Positions 40,227-49,400 are shown, numbered from the stretch's first letter. The stretch is DNA of 64,000 nucleotides from Actinoplanes auranticolor (GCF_018332655.1 NZ_BOQL01000066.1:124001-188000), one strand, 5' to 3'. Notes: generated by a model not told the origin, from the sequence alone. Program-made: numbers and translations.

Positions 40227-42314
40227 ATGCCCCCGACTCTGGTCTCGGCCCTGCAGCAGGTGCGACAGGCTCCCCGCCTGGTGGAAGTGCTGGGCGACGG
40301 CGTCCGCGCCGCCGCCGCGGCCGGTGGTCCCGGCACGGTCGAGATGCTCCGGGCGGCGATCGCCGGCCCGGACGAGCTCACGGCGGTGGCCGCCGTGCAC
40401 GCGCTGGGCGCGGTGGGTGACGACAACGCCGGCTCGGTCCTGACCCAGCTGCTCAGCCACCCCCGTGGCTTCCTGCGGGAACATGCCTCGTGGGCGCTGA
40501 TGACCCAGCCGCCGCGCGGTGACGCGCTGGACCCGCTGGTCGCGGCCGTCGCGGCCGGTGGCTTCGGCGGGATGCTGGCCCAGCGGACCCTTGCCCGCTG
40601 GGGTGCCACGTGCGGGCCGGGTGATGTCGCGATCCTGAGCGCGGTGCTGGTGGCGCTGGCCGGCGAGCGCGAACCACCGGCCCGTACCCGGCTGGTCGAG
40701 ACGCTCGGACTGCTCGGCGGGGAGCACGCTGGGCGGGCAGTGGGCGAGATCGCGCTGGACCCGGCCGAGGCACCGCCGGTGCGGGTCGCCGCCACGGCCG
40801 CGCTCGGTGATCGCCTGGGCGAGCTGGCCGCGGCGCGGACCGTCGGCGAATTGCTCGCGGCCGGTGGTGAGCTCGGCGCCGTGGCCCGGCTCGCGGCCTT
40901 CGACCTGGGACTCGTGTCGGCCGGGGCGGGCGGCGTACCGGACAACGGCCTGACCGTCGCCCAGCTGTTCCTGCACGCCGACCTGGACCGGCAGCTCAGC
41001 CGGGCCGGAGCGGGCGACAACGGCGGCATCGCCACGCTGCTGGTCCGCCTCGGCGACGCGCTGGCCACCGAACCGGGTATCGCCCGCGCGCTGACCCTCT
41101 CCCGGGGCACGGCGACGGCTGCCTTCCACTCCCTGCGACCCGGACCCGGCCACCAGCTCGCGGCCGTACCGCTGCTCAGCCCGGCCGTGGGAGCGGCGGC
41201 GGCCTGGCCCACCTGGGTCGCGGCCCGCCGCGGCATCCGCCGGCTGCTGCGCGCCCACCGGGTCGACCTGCTGCACCTGCGGATGGCCGACGTCGGCAGC
41301 CTCGCGGCGGCCGAGGCGGCCACCGAACTCGGCATCCCCGTCGTGTTCACCCTGGCCCCGGACCCGCACGGCGCGATCGACGCGCTCGACCGCAGCGGCG
41401 CCCTGAACCGCGAGGGCTTCGGCGCGATGGACGAGCGCGAGCACTTCTGGTTCCGTTCCCGGCTGGTCCGGCGGCTGACCGCCGACGCGGCGCACGTCGT
41501 GCTCTTCCCCCGGCCGCAGGTCCGCGACGACCTGCGGCGCCTGATCGGCATCGACGTCGGCGCCGAGCCGGACCGCTACACGGTCGTGCCCGAGGGCATC
41601 GACCTCGCCGTCATCGAGGCCGCCGAGACGGCGGCCGAGCCCACCGAGCTCACCGCGCTGGTCTCGGCCCTGCCGCCGCACCGGCAGGGCCTGCCGCTGG
41701 TGCTCAGCGTCGGCCGGCTGCACCGGGTCAAGGGCATGGCGACCCTGGTACGGGCCTGGGCCGGCCGCCCCGAGCTGTGGCAGCGCAGCAACCTGGTGCT
41801 GGTCGGCGGTGACCTGGGCGAGCCGTCGCCGGACGAACGCGAGCAGCTCGACCTGATCGCCGCGGTCGTCGCCGGCACCTCCGCCGCGGACGGCCTGCTG
41901 CTGCCCGGGCACCGCCCCAACGACGAGGTCGCCCGCTGGCTCACGCTGGCCCGCCTCGGCGGCTCCCCGGCGATCGGCCCCGGCGGCGTGTACGTGTGTG
42001 CCAGCCTCAAGGAGGAGTTCGGCCTGGCCCTGCTGGAGGCGCTCGCCGCCGGCCTGGTGGTCGTCGGCCCGGACGCCGGCGGACCGCCCACCTACATCGA
42101 GAACGGGCACACCGGGCTGCTCGTCGACACCAGCAGTCCTGAGCACCTCGCCGCGGCCGTGGCGGCCGGGCTTGATCTTGCCGCCGCACCGGGCCAGGCT
42201 GCGCGGGTGGTCCGGGCCCGGGAGCGGATCCGCGCGGGCTTCACGGTCAGCGCGATGGCCACCGCCCTGCGCACGATCTACACCGCTGTGACCAAGGAGG
42301 TCGGCAAGCCGTGA
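40227..42314 (+). CDS. HEAT-repeat/GT4 glycosyltransferase fusion
   Basis: In this 695-residue protein about the first 290 residues are helical repeats of HEAT/PBS-lyase style (ELTAVAAVHALGAVGDDNAGSVLTQLL, PPVRVAATAALGDRLGELAAARTV). The rest is a GT-B fold. Its donor half has VPEGIDLAVIEAA, LVLSVGRLHRVKGMATLVRAW, LVGGDLGEPSPDEREQLD, LLPGHRPNDEVARW and the GT4 E-x7-E signature KEEFGLALLEALAAGLVVVGPDAGGPPTYIENG. It resembles sucrose-phosphate-synthase-like GT4 enzymes. The following GT1 gene starts within its stop (GTGA), so both enzymes are made together and may act on one glycoside. Confidence 0.82.
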   Translation: MPPTLVSALQQVRQAPRLVEVLGDGVRAAAAAGGPGTVEMLRAAIAGPDELTAVAAVHALGAVGDDNAGSVLTQLLSHPRGFLREHASWALMTQPPRGDALDPLVAAVAAGGFGGMLAQRTLARWGATCGPGDVAILSAVLVALAGEREPPARTRLVETLGLLGGEHAGRAVGEIALDPAEAPPVRVAATAALGDRLGELAAARTVGELLAAGGELGAVARLAAFDLGLVSAGAGGVPDNGLTVAQLFLHADLDRQLSRAGAGDNGGIATLLVRLGDALATEPGIARALTLSRGTATAAFHSLRPGPGHQLAAVPLLSPAVGAAAAWPTWVAARRGIRRLLRAHRVDLLHLRMADVGSLAAAEAATELGIPVVFTLAPDPHGAIDALDRSGALNREGFGAMDEREHFWFRSRLVRRLTADAAHVVLFPRPQVRDDLRRLIGIDVGAEPDRYTVVPEGIDLAVIEAAETAAEPTELTALVSALPPHRQGLPLVLSVGRLHRVKGMATLVRAWAGRPELWQRSNLVLVGGDLGEPSPDEREQLDLIAAVVAGTSAADGLLLPGHRPNDEVARWLTLARLGGSPAIGPGGVYVCASLKEEFGLALLEALAAGLVVVGPDAGGPPTYIENGHTGLLVDTSSPEHLAAAVAAGLDLAAAPGQAARVVRARERIRAGFTVSAMATALRTIYTAVTKEVGKP

Positions 42315-43594
42315 CACTGCTGGTGATCAGTCCGGACTACGCCTCACACCTGCTGCCGCTGGTCACCCTCGCGACCGCCTGGCGCGACGCCGGCGAGCGG
42401 GTGGTGGTCGCGACCGGCCCCGCGACCGCGCCGATCGTGCGGGCGGCCGGCTTCGAGTGGACCGACCTGCCGCTGGGCCGCGGTTCCAACCCCAGAGTCA
42501 TCCGAGCCGAGCAGCAACCGCCCGGCGAGGACGAGGCACTGCGCGGCTTCTTCGCCGCGACCCGGCGCGGCCTGGTGGAGACCCTGCTCTACCAGGCCCG
42601 GGCCCGGCGCGCGGACCTGCTCTGGGACCCGGTGGGCCGCGCGTACGCCGTCCGTGAGGCCGTCGCCCGGGTACGCCCGGACCACGTCATCGTCGACCAC
42701 CTCGCCTTCAGCGCCCGCCTCGCGCTGTCGGCCGACAAGGTGCCGCACGCGGACGTGGTCCTCGGGCACCCGTCGGCCCTCCCGGTCGGCGGCGAGGTCT
42801 ACGGCTTCCCGACGGACTGGCCGGCCGCGTTCACCCCGGCGCCCGCCGAACTGGCCGAACTGCACAAGGCCTGCCGCGACGTACGTTCCGCGTTCACCGC
42901 CGAGTGGAACGTGGCCCTGCGCAGCCTGTCCCGCACGGCACCGCTGGTGTCCGACGCGCTCGCCGAGCACGGCCACCGGCTGCTGTTCAACTACCCGGAG
43001 GCGCTGCACGACCGGGCCCGTACCACGCTGCTGCCGCCGCACGTCTTCCTCGGCTCGGCGGTGCGGACCGAGACGGTGCCCGACGACATCCGGGCCTGGC
43101 TCGACGCGGACGACCGGCCGGTGGTCTACGTCAGCTTCGGCAGCTTCCTGTCCGCCCGCGGCGACGTGCTGGCCACGGTGCTGACGGCGCTGCGCTCCCT
43201 CGACGTACGGGTGGCGGTGGCGACCGGTTCGGCCCGGGACCTGCCGGAGCCGGGCCGGGACTGGCTGGTCCGCGACTTCCTGCCGCAGACGGCGTTGCTG
43301 GCCCGGGCCGCGCTGGCGGTCACCCACGGCGGCAACAACAGCGTCACCGAGGCCCTGACCTTCGGCGTGCCGATGCTGGTCCTGCCGTTCTCGACCGACC
43401 AGTTCGCGGGCGCCGCGGCCATCGAGCGCGGCGGCGCCGGCCTGGCCCTGGATCCGAACGCGGCGTCGGCGTCCGACGTGATCGACGCCGTACGGGACAT
43501 CCTGGCCGGCACCGCGCCGGAGGTCGCCGGTCAGCTCGGCGTGCAGCTGCGGACGACTCCCGGCGCGGTCTCGGCCCGCCGGGCGCTCTGCTAG
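42311..43594 (+). CDS. GT1 (UGT/MGT-like) glycosyltransferase
   Basis: This 427-residue GT-B enzyme has an acceptor domain (LLVISPDYASHLLPLVTLATAWRDAGERVVVATGPA) and a donor domain with VVYVSFGSFLSARGDVLATVL, RDFLPQTALLARAALAVTHGGNNSVTEALTFGVPMLVLPFSTDQFAGAAAIE. This is the usual GT1 nucleotide-sugar motif, including the HGGxxS catalytic-site sequence. Such enzymes glycosylate small hydrophobic molecules. It overlaps the upstream GT4 fusion by four bases. The acceptor is not predictable. Confidence 0.84.
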   Translation: MTLLVISPDYASHLLPLVTLATAWRDAGERVVVATGPATAPIVRAAGFEWTDLPLGRGSNPRVIRAEQQPPGEDEALRGFFAATRRGLVETLLYQARARRADLLWDPVGRAYAVREAVARVRPDHVIVDHLAFSARLALSADKVPHADVVLGHPSALPVGGEVYGFPTDWPAAFTPAPAELAELHKACRDVRSAFTAEWNVALRSLSRTAPLVSDALAEHGHRLLFNYPEALHDRARTTLLPPHVFLGSAVRTETVPDDIRAWLDADDRPVVYVSFGSFLSARGDVLATVLTALRSLDVRVAVATGSARDLPEPGRDWLVRDFLPQTALLARAALAVTHGGNNSVTEALTFGVPMLVLPFSTDQFAGAAAIERGGAGLALDPNAASASDVIDAVRDILAGTAPEVAGQLGVQLRTTPGAVSARRALC

Positions 43595-43603
43595 TACGAT
43601 TTT

Positions 43604-43873
43604 TCAGGACAGCACTTCGTCCCATTCGCGGATCTCGTAGGAGCGAACCACGCCCTCGAGGACGAACGGGTCGCCGGCCACGAAGTCCTCGGCCGCCTCG
43701 CGGGTGGGGAAGATGGCCATCGACCCCTGGTTCACCGGGTCGCCGAAGGTGCCGACCATGAGCAGGTCACCGCGGTCGTGGAACTGCCCGATCCGGCTCT
43801 GGTGGGCCGGGAAGTGCAGCGGCGCCTTCTCCATGACGTCCTCGGCCGGGGCGTAGAAGAGCACGTACTTCAT
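43604..43873 (-). CDS. YciI-family protein
   Basis: This 89-residue protein has a ferredoxin-like fold: MKYVLFYAPAEDVMEKAPLHFPAHQSRIGQFHDRGDLLMVGTFGD with the conserved His and Asp, then GSMAIFPTREAAEDFVAGDPFVLEGVVRSYEIREWDEVL. It is a compact stand-alone YciI, probably an enzyme or small-molecule binder of unknown specificity. It converges on the GT1 gene. Confidence 0.8.
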   Translation of the reverse strand: MKYVLFYAPAEDVMEKAPLHFPAHQSRIGQFHDRGDLLMVGTFGDPVNQGSMAIFPTREAAEDFVAGDPFVLEGVVRSYEIREWDEVLS

Positions 43874-43918
43874 CCGGGTCGCCTTCCTGTACCTCAGCTG
43901 CGTTCGTCTCGGCTAACC

Positions 43919-43934
43919 GTAAGTTAAGGCTTAC
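43919..43934. promoter_or_regulatory. Weak inverted repeat upstream of yciI-like gene
   Basis: GTAAG-TTAAGG-CTTAC lies 45 bases upstream of the YciI start, in an AT-richer stretch than its surroundings. It has only five matched bases per arm, so it is reported as a candidate operator with low weight. Confidence 0.25.
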
Positions 43935-44034
43935 CGATCTCGCAAGGTGTTGGTGGGACTGCCATGGCCGCGATGCAGGTCACATCTCCACGGCGGTCGA
44001 TGGGATTACGATGAGCGGCAAAGTGACACGTTCA

Positions 44035-44158
44035 GTGCGCTCCGGGGTCGGTGTAATTCCGAACCGGCGGTGACAGTCCGCGACCCGACCGCAGCCGGCG
44101 GCCGGTTGACCCGGTGGAATTCCGGGACCGACGGTGAAAGTCCGGATGGGAGGCGGCG
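44035..44158 (+). ncRNA. FMN riboswitch (RFN element)
   Basis: All conserved RFN blocks are present in order: GGGGTCGGTGTAATTCCGAA, CCGGCGGTGACAGTCCGCGA, a variable arm, TTGACCCGGTGGAATTCCGG, GACCGACGGTGAAAGTCCGG and ATGGGAGG. It starts about 195 bases upstream of a RibM-like riboflavin transporter and ends about 70 bases before it. This distance suits translational or termination control. High FMN should lower riboflavin uptake. The 160 bases before the riboswitch show no other gene. Confidence 0.95.
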
Positions 44159-44229
44159 CGCGGACGGTACGGCCCCACCCGCGTGCGCGGTCTCCCCGGC
44201 GTGCACCTCTGTCTCCGGAGGTGCCGACC

Positions 44230-44946
44230 GTGCACTGGCTCGATCAGCTGCTCACCGCGTTCTACCACGCCAAGTGGCAGGTCACCGACACCCAGGCGAT
44301 CTACTGGCGCGAGATAGTCGGCAACGCCTTCGGCCTCGGCTCGGCCCTGTTCGGCCTGCGCCGCAACTGGTGGGCCTGGCCGGTCGGCATCGTCGGCAAC
44401 GTGCTGCTGTTCACCGTGTTCCTGGGCCAGGCGCTCGGCAACGACCAGGGCACCCCGCTGTACGGCCAGGCGTCCCGGCAGGTCTTCTTCATCATCACCA
44501 GCGTCTACGGCTGGTGGCTCTGGCGGCAGAACCGGCACTCACCGGGCGGGGCCGCGGTCGTGCCGAAGTGGGCGACGAACCGGCAGCGGGCTCTGTTCAT
44601 CCCTGTTGCGCTGGTCGCGGTCGTGGTGTTCTTCTACGCCTTCCGGGCGATCGGGGCGGGGTTCCCGGTGCCTTGGTGGTACTACCTGGCCGACTCCTGG
44701 ATCTTCGTCGGTTCGATTCTGGCCACTTATGCGATGGCTCGTGGGTGGGTGGATTTCTGGCTCTGCTGGATTGCGGTGGATCTGGTCGGGGTTCCTGAGC
44801 TTCTGCATTTCGGCTATTACCCGTCGGCGATCCTGTACGCGGTCTATGCGGGGTTCGTGATTTGGGGATTCGTGGTGTGGTTGCGGATTTCTCGTCGGGA
44901 GTCGGGTCCTCGGATTGATTCTCCTCGGATGGAGACGGTGGGCTGA
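44230..44946 (+). CDS. ribM: Riboflavin transporter RibM (PnuC family)
   Basis: This 238-residue membrane protein of the PnuC/NiaP-like vitamin transporter family has about seven helices. Typical features are YWREIVGNAFGLGSALFGLRRNWWAWPVGIVGNVLLFTVF, RQVFFIITSVYGWWLWRQ and WIFVGSILATYAMARGWVDFWLCWIAVDLVGVPELLHFGYYPSAILYAVYAGF. Actinobacterial members under FMN riboswitch control are riboflavin transporters. GTG 44230 is chosen because GGAGG lies nine bases upstream. The gene stands alone. Confidence 0.9.
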   Translation: MHWLDQLLTAFYHAKWQVTDTQAIYWREIVGNAFGLGSALFGLRRNWWAWPVGIVGNVLLFTVFLGQALGNDQGTPLYGQASRQVFFIITSVYGWWLWRQNRHSPGGAAVVPKWATNRQRALFIPVALVAVVVFFYAFRAIGAGFPVPWWYYLADSWIFVGSILATYAMARGWVDFWLCWIAVDLVGVPELLHFGYYPSAILYAVYAGFVIWGFVVWLRISRRESGPRIDSPRMETVG

Positions 44947-45072
44947 GGGGTTCTTCTGCTTGGGACTTCTTGTTGCGGTGCGGTCAGGGATTTCGTCGGG
45001 CAGGCCGGCCTTGGTGGTGGGTCTTGCGGACGTACCTCGCCGGTTGCGGTAGTGGTGGTCATCGTTGAGGGA

Positions 45073-45951
45073 TCAGGCCGGGACCAGGGCGCGGTGGTCG
45101 GCTTCGACGCGCTGGCCGTAGTAGGTGCCGATGAGGACGAGGGCGATCCCGGCGACGGCGACCGCGGTGAGGTGCTCGCCGGCGATGCCCACTCCGATCA
45201 GCACCGCCCACACCGGTTCGGTGCCCAGCAGCAGGCTGGCACGGGCCGCCGACGTACGGCGGATCGCCCATAGCTGCACCAGGAACGCGAACACGCTGCA
45301 GCCCAGCGCGAGATACAGCACGCCGAGCCACTGTCCCGGCCCGAAGGCCCGTACCGCCGCGGGCAGAGCGGGTGCCGCAACCACCGTGAACAGGACCGCG
45401 CCGACCATCATCTGCAGCCAGGTGAGCGTCACCGTGTCGTACCGCCGGCCGTCGGTCAGCCGCCCGGACAGCGTGACGTGGGCTGCGCGGACGACGGCCG
45501 CGGCGAGCATCAACGCGTCGCCGGCCGTCGGTGCGCGCAGGCCCGGGCCGGCGACGAGCAGCACCACACCGGCCACCGCCACTGCCGCGGCGACGAAGAA
45601 CCGGCGCGGCAGCCACCGCCGGCGCACGGCTCCCTCCAGCGCCGGCGTCAGCAGGATCGTCAGGCTGATCAGCACCCCGGCGTTGGTCGCGCTGGTCAGC
45701 GCCACCCCGTAAGTCTCCAGGACCAGCACCGACGCCTGGGTCAGGCCGAGCAGCGCCCCGACCCGCACCTCCGGGCGGGTCAGCCGTCGCACGGCCACGA
45801 CCGGCGCCAGCGCGATCGCCGAGACGAGGAAGCGCAGCGCCAGCACGGCCAGCACCCCACCGACCAGGACGAGGGTCTGGGCGACCAGATAACTGCTGCC
45901 CCAGACCACCGCCACGGCCAGCAACAACAGATCGCTGCGGCGTATCGACAT
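45073..45951 (-). CDS. EamA-family (DMT) transporter
   Basis: This 292-residue protein has two EamA repeats and ten predicted helices. The first repeat starts LLLLAVAVVWGSSYLVAQTLV, with TSATNAGVLISLTILLTPALE (the conserved ATNAG/PxxxALL-type region). The second repeat ends VFAFLVQLWAIRRTSAARASLLLGTEPVWAVLIGVGIAGEHL. Such carriers export amino acids or other metabolites. The ATG before SIRRSDL is used. It diverges from a LysR gene starting 72 bases away, which probably regulates it. Confidence 0.85.
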   Translation of the reverse strand: MSIRRSDLLLLAVAVVWGSSYLVAQTLVLVGGVLAVLALRFLVSAIALAPVVAVRRLTRPEVRVGALLGLTQASVLVLETYGVALTSATNAGVLISLTILLTPALEGAVRRRWLPRRFFVAAAVAVAGVVLLVAGPGLRAPTAGDALMLAAAVVRAAHVTLSGRLTDGRRYDTVTLTWLQMMVGAVLFTVVAAPALPAAVRAFGPGQWLGVLYLALGCSVFAFLVQLWAIRRTSAARASLLLGTEPVWAVLIGVGIAGEHLTAVAVAGIALVLIGTYYGQRVEADHRALVPA

Positions 45952-46023
45952 GGTGGCAGCCTGGAGCCGGTCTATCGTGAAGACAAGGCCCGTACCTCTC
46001 AACCGATGGTGTAGTGAGACCTA

Positions 46024-46995
46024 ATGGATCTGCACCACCTGCGTCTGCTGAGGGAACTCGGCGACCGCGGCAGCCTCGCCGCCGTCGCCCGGGCGATGCA
46101 CATCACGCCCTCGGCGGTCTCCCAGCAACTGCGCTCGCTGCAACGCTCGGCGCGGGTACCGCTGACCGAGCGCCGCGGCCGCCGTCTCGTGCTCACCGAG
46201 GCCGGCCGAGCCCTCGCCGCCGCGGCGGTCGAGGTCTCCACCGCGCTCGACCGGGCCGGGCGGGCCGTGGACGCCTACCTCGACGACCCGGCCACGCCGG
46301 TCACGGTGGCCGCTTTCCACAGCGCCGGGGTGACCTACTTCGGCCCGCTGCTCAGCCGGGACGGCCTGCCGCCGGTGCGGTGCTCGGACCAGGACGTGCC
46401 CCAGGCCGGCTTCCCGGCCCTGATCGCCGACCACGACCTGGTGCTGGCGCACCGGCTGGCCCACAGCCCACCCTGGCCGGCGGACCGGCTCACGACCGTG
46501 CCCCTCATCCACGAACCGCTGTACGTCGCGATGCCCGCGGGCCACCGGCTGGCCTCGAAGTCATCACTCACCACCGACGACGTCGCCGTCGAGCCGTGGA
46601 TCTGCGTCCACGAGGGATTCCCCCTGGAAGGCGTCCTCACGGCGATCGCGGCCGCCGCCGGCCGGCCCGTCGACATCGTCCACCGGGTCAACGAGTTCAC
46701 CGTCGTGGCCGCGATCGTGGCAGCGGGCGGCGGGCTCGGGCTGCTGCCCGGGTACACCAGCCGGCCCGATCCCGGTGTGGTACTGCGGCCGCTGGCCGAC
46801 CTGCCGGTCGGACGCCACATCGACGTTCTCACCCGCCCGGAGACCCTGCACCGGGCTGCGGTACGCGCGGTCCTCGACGCGCTACGCGAGATCGCAGCAG
46901 CGTCAGGGGCGGGTGAAAGTGTCGGCGCCGAGGACGGCGAGCAGGGCGAGCTTGTCGTAGCTCTCGGTGCCGGGTGTGGCGGTGAAGATGAGTAG
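46024..46995 (+). CDS. LysR-family transcriptional regulator
   Basis: This 323-residue protein has an N-terminal winged HTH, MDLHHLRLLRELGDRGSLAAVARAMHITPSAVSQQLRSLQ, a linker helix and a shortened type-2 periplasmic-binding effector domain (VTVAAFHSAGVTYFGPLL to VGRHIDVLTRPETLHRAAVRAVLDAL). It is divergent from the EamA transporter, the standard arrangement for LysR control of an exporter. The last 93 bases of the gene overlap the end of the convergent XRE regulator gene, so the C-terminal tail beyond EIAAAS is probably unstructured. Confidence 0.85.
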   Translation: MDLHHLRLLRELGDRGSLAAVARAMHITPSAVSQQLRSLQRSARVPLTERRGRRLVLTEAGRALAAAAVEVSTALDRAGRAVDAYLDDPATPVTVAAFHSAGVTYFGPLLSRDGLPPVRCSDQDVPQAGFPALIADHDLVLAHRLAHSPPWPADRLTTVPLIHEPLYVAMPAGHRLASKSSLTTDDVAVEPWICVHEGFPLEGVLTAIAAAAGRPVDIVHRVNEFTVVAAIVAAGGGLGLLPGYTSRPDPGVVLRPLADLPVGRHIDVLTRPETLHRAAVRAVLDALREIAAASGAGESVGAEDGEQGELVVALGAGCGGEDE

Positions 46996-47760
46996 GGACT
47001 GCCCCTGATCGGGGTCGAGCAGGGTCTGGCAGTACAGGTCGATGCGGCCGACCTCCGGGTGGACGAAGCGTTTGGCGCTGCTCCACCGCAGTCCGACCTC
47101 CTGACGGTTCCACAGCTCGGCGAACTCCTTGCTCCGCTGTTGCAGGTCAGCCAGGAGCAGCGCGGCCGGCGATCCGGGCCCCTGCGCGGTCGCTCCGGCG
47201 CGCAGGATGGCGACGTAGACGCGGCTGTGCAGGTCATGGTCGTCGGGCAGGTACCGGTCGCGGGCGGCGGGGTCGGTGAACCACCGGTAGAGGGCGCTGC
47301 GAGCCGGGCCGGTGTACCGCGTCTCGTCGCCGAGCAGAGCCACGGCGGGTGGCGTCTGCTGCAGAGTCTCGCCGATCGGACCGACGATCTCGGCCGGGGT
47401 GTCCTGGAGCCGGTCCATGACGCGCAGCAGCCCGGGACTGATGTGCGCATCGCGGAGCTGTCGTGGCTGCCGCCGGTGGCCGCAGAGCAGGAACAGGTGG
47501 TCCCGTTCGTCCGGGGTCAGGCGCAGACCCCGGGCGATGGCAGCGGCCATCTGCTGGGACGGCTGAGAGCCACTGCCGCGTTCCAGCCGGGCCAGATAGT
47601 CGGCCGACATGTCGCACAGCTCGGCGACCTCCTCGCGGCGCAGCCCGGTCGTGCGCCGCCGGGCACCGCGACGCAGCCCGACGTCCTCGGGCTGCAGTGA
47701 CTCCCGCCGGCCCCGCAGGAAAGCGGCCAGGCCGTCCCGGTCCAGCGTCGTGTCCACCAT
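46903..47760 (-). CDS. XRE-family regulator with MmyB-like ligand domain
   Basis: This 285-residue protein begins with a Cro/C1-type HTH (GLAAFLRGRRESLQPEDVGLRRGARRRTTGLRREEVAELCDMSADYLARLERGSG). The MmyB-like PAS-fold domain follows (PPAVALLGDETRYTGPARSALYRWFTDPAARDRYLPDD, EFAELWNRQEVGLRWSSAKRFVHPEVGRIDLYCQTL). Such regulators nearly always control a divergent SDR gene, exactly as here. The start before VDTTLDRDG follows AAGGTGGGAG. It overlaps the convergent LysR gene by 93 bases. Confidence 0.88.
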   Translation of the reverse strand: MVDTTLDRDGLAAFLRGRRESLQPEDVGLRRGARRRTTGLRREEVAELCDMSADYLARLERGSGSQPSQQMAAAIARGLRLTPDERDHLFLLCGHRRQPRQLRDAHISPGLLRVMDRLQDTPAEIVGPIGETLQQTPPAVALLGDETRYTGPARSALYRWFTDPAARDRYLPDDHDLHSRVYVAILRAGATAQGPGSPAALLLADLQQRSKEFAELWNRQEVGLRWSSAKRFVHPEVGRIDLYCQTLLDPDQGQSLLIFTATPGTESYDKLALLAVLGADTFTRP

Positions 47761-47928
47761 CGGGCTCCCACCTTGAACGTCCTGTGCCTCGATCTCATCG
47801 TCCGGCAGCCGGTGACCGTTAGCCACGCCCTGCCGTTCAGTGGCTGAGCAGGTCCTTCATCCACCGGCACGGCGGCCCTTCTACTGGATGACGACAGACC
47901 GAGCACCTCCCCGTCAAAGGAGCTTCCC

Positions 47929-48786
47929 ATGACCAGATGGACCGCGGACCAGTTGCCGGCCATGACCGGCACCACCGTGCTGATCACCGGCGCCGGCGGC
48001 GGAATCGGGCTGGTGACCACCCGCGAACTGGCTCGGGCCGGCGCCCGCGTGGTGCTGGCCGTGCGCAACGTCGACAAGGCCCGCCGGGCCGTGGCCGGCC
48101 TGCGGGGTGACTTCGAGGTTCGGCACCTCGACGTCGCCGACCTCGATTCGGTACGCGCGTTCGCGCAGTCGTACACCGGCGCCATCGATGTCCTGATCAA
48201 CAACGCCGGGGTGATGGACATCCCGGCGGCGCGTACCCCGCAGGGCCTGGACGTGCAGACCGCGACGAACTACTTCGGCCCCTTCCTGCTCACCAATCTG
48301 CTGCTGCCCCGGCTGACCGACCGCGTCGTGACGGTATCCAGCCAGCTGCACCGCTTCGGCAAGCTGGACCTCGACGATCTCGACTGGCGCACCCGCAAGT
48401 ACAACGGGCTGGCCGTCTACGAGTCGTCCAAGCTCGCCGTCGTGCTGTTCTCGCTGGAATTGCAGCGCCGCTTGACCGCCGCGGGCAGCCACGTGCGCTC
48501 CATCGTCGCCCACCCCGGCGTCGCCCGGACCGGACTGGTCAACCACTCGAAAATGAACATCGTCAACCGGTTGCCGTTCCTGGTCCAGGACGCCGAGCAC
48601 GGGGCACTGCCCCTGCTGTACGCGGCCACCCAGGACGTCCCCGGCAACTCCTACGTCGGCCCGGACGGTCTCTTCAGCTTCACGGGATATCCGGTCATCC
48701 GCACGTCCAGCCGCGCCGGACAGGACCCGGCCGTCGCCCGGAGGCTGTGGCAGGCCACCGCCGCCCTCACCGGAACCGGCGCGTGA
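47929..48786 (+). CDS. Short-chain dehydrogenase/reductase
   Basis: This 285-residue SDR has cofactor motif VLITGAGGGIGLVTTRELA (TGxxxGIG), VLINNAGVMD, VVTVSSQLH and the catalytic YESSK. The NADP preference residue region is VVLAVRNVDKAR. It resembles WW-domain-oxidoreductase/retinol-dehydrogenase-like SDRs. It is divergent from the MmyB-type XRE regulator 168 bases away, which presumably represses it. AAAGGAGC precedes the ATG. Substrate unknown. Confidence 0.88.
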   Translation: MTRWTADQLPAMTGTTVLITGAGGGIGLVTTRELARAGARVVLAVRNVDKARRAVAGLRGDFEVRHLDVADLDSVRAFAQSYTGAIDVLINNAGVMDIPAARTPQGLDVQTATNYFGPFLLTNLLLPRLTDRVVTVSSQLHRFGKLDLDDLDWRTRKYNGLAVYESSKLAVVLFSLELQRRLTAAGSHVRSIVAHPGVARTGLVNHSKMNIVNRLPFLVQDAEHGALPLLYAATQDVPGNSYVGPDGLFSFTGYPVIRTSSRAGQDPAVARRLWQATAALTGTGA

Positions 48787-48836
48787 ATGCGGCACCCAGG
48801 CGGGCCGGCGCCGCGCCCGGTCAAATGAGGTGCCTG

Positions 48837-49400
48837 ATGACTCCGCAGCCTGCCAGGCTGCCCGGCATGGACGTTCGCCTCGAGCCCTGGTCGGAATCCG
48901 CGCTCGACCTCCTGCGCCGGATCAACACCTCGCAGATGCGTCAACACGTCGGCGGTCCCGAGCCGGAGAGCCACCTGCTTGCCCGGCACCGCCGATACCT
49001 CGCCCTGCCGACGACCGGCCGCGGCTGCATGTTCGCCGTACTGCTGGACAACGAGATGGTCGGCAGCATCGCCTACCACCGGCGTGACTGGCAGGGCGAG
49101 CAGATCTACGAGACCGGCTGGAACGTCCTACCGCCCTACCAGGGCCGAGGCATCGCGGCTGTAGCGGGTAATGCTCTGATCACCATCGTCCGTGAGGTTG
49201 CCCGCCGTTCCGGCGCACCCCAGACACTGCACGCGTTCCCCTCGGTCGGGAACGCTCCCTCCAACGCACTCTGTCATCGCCTCGGTTTCACTCTCCTCGG
49301 CCCCTGCGATTTCGAGTACCCGCCGGGCAGCGGATCCCTGATGCGCAGCAACGACTGGCGCATCACCCTCGTCAGCTCCGGTGGCGGAGCGGACGGGTAG
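48837..49400 (+). CDS. GNAT-family N-acetyltransferase
   Basis: This is a 187-residue single GNAT domain. VRLEPWSESALDLLRRINTSQMRQHVGGPEPESHLLARHRRYL is the N-terminal part. MVGSIAYHRRDWQGEQIYETGWNVLPPYQGRGIAAVAGNALI holds the acetyl-CoA-binding QGRGIA loop, and NAPSNALCHRLGF the late helix. Alternative starts exist at 48825 and 48867; the last may be the true one, as homology begins at DVRLEPW. It follows the SDR gene on the same strand. Acceptor unknown. Confidence 0.8.
   Translation: MTPQPARLPGMDVRLEPWSESALDLLRRINTSQMRQHVGGPEPESHLLARHRRYLALPTTGRGCMFAVLLDNEMVGSIAYHRRDWQGEQIYETGWNVLPPYQGRGIAAVAGNALITIVREVARRSGAPQTLHAFPSVGNAPSNALCHRLGFTLLGPCDFEYPPGSGSLMRSNDWRITLVSSGGGADG

Noticed and set aside
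43919..43934. Iron-box (IdeR/DtxR) site
   Set aside because: The repeat matches the 19-base iron-box consensus poorly and the neighbouring genes are not iron related.
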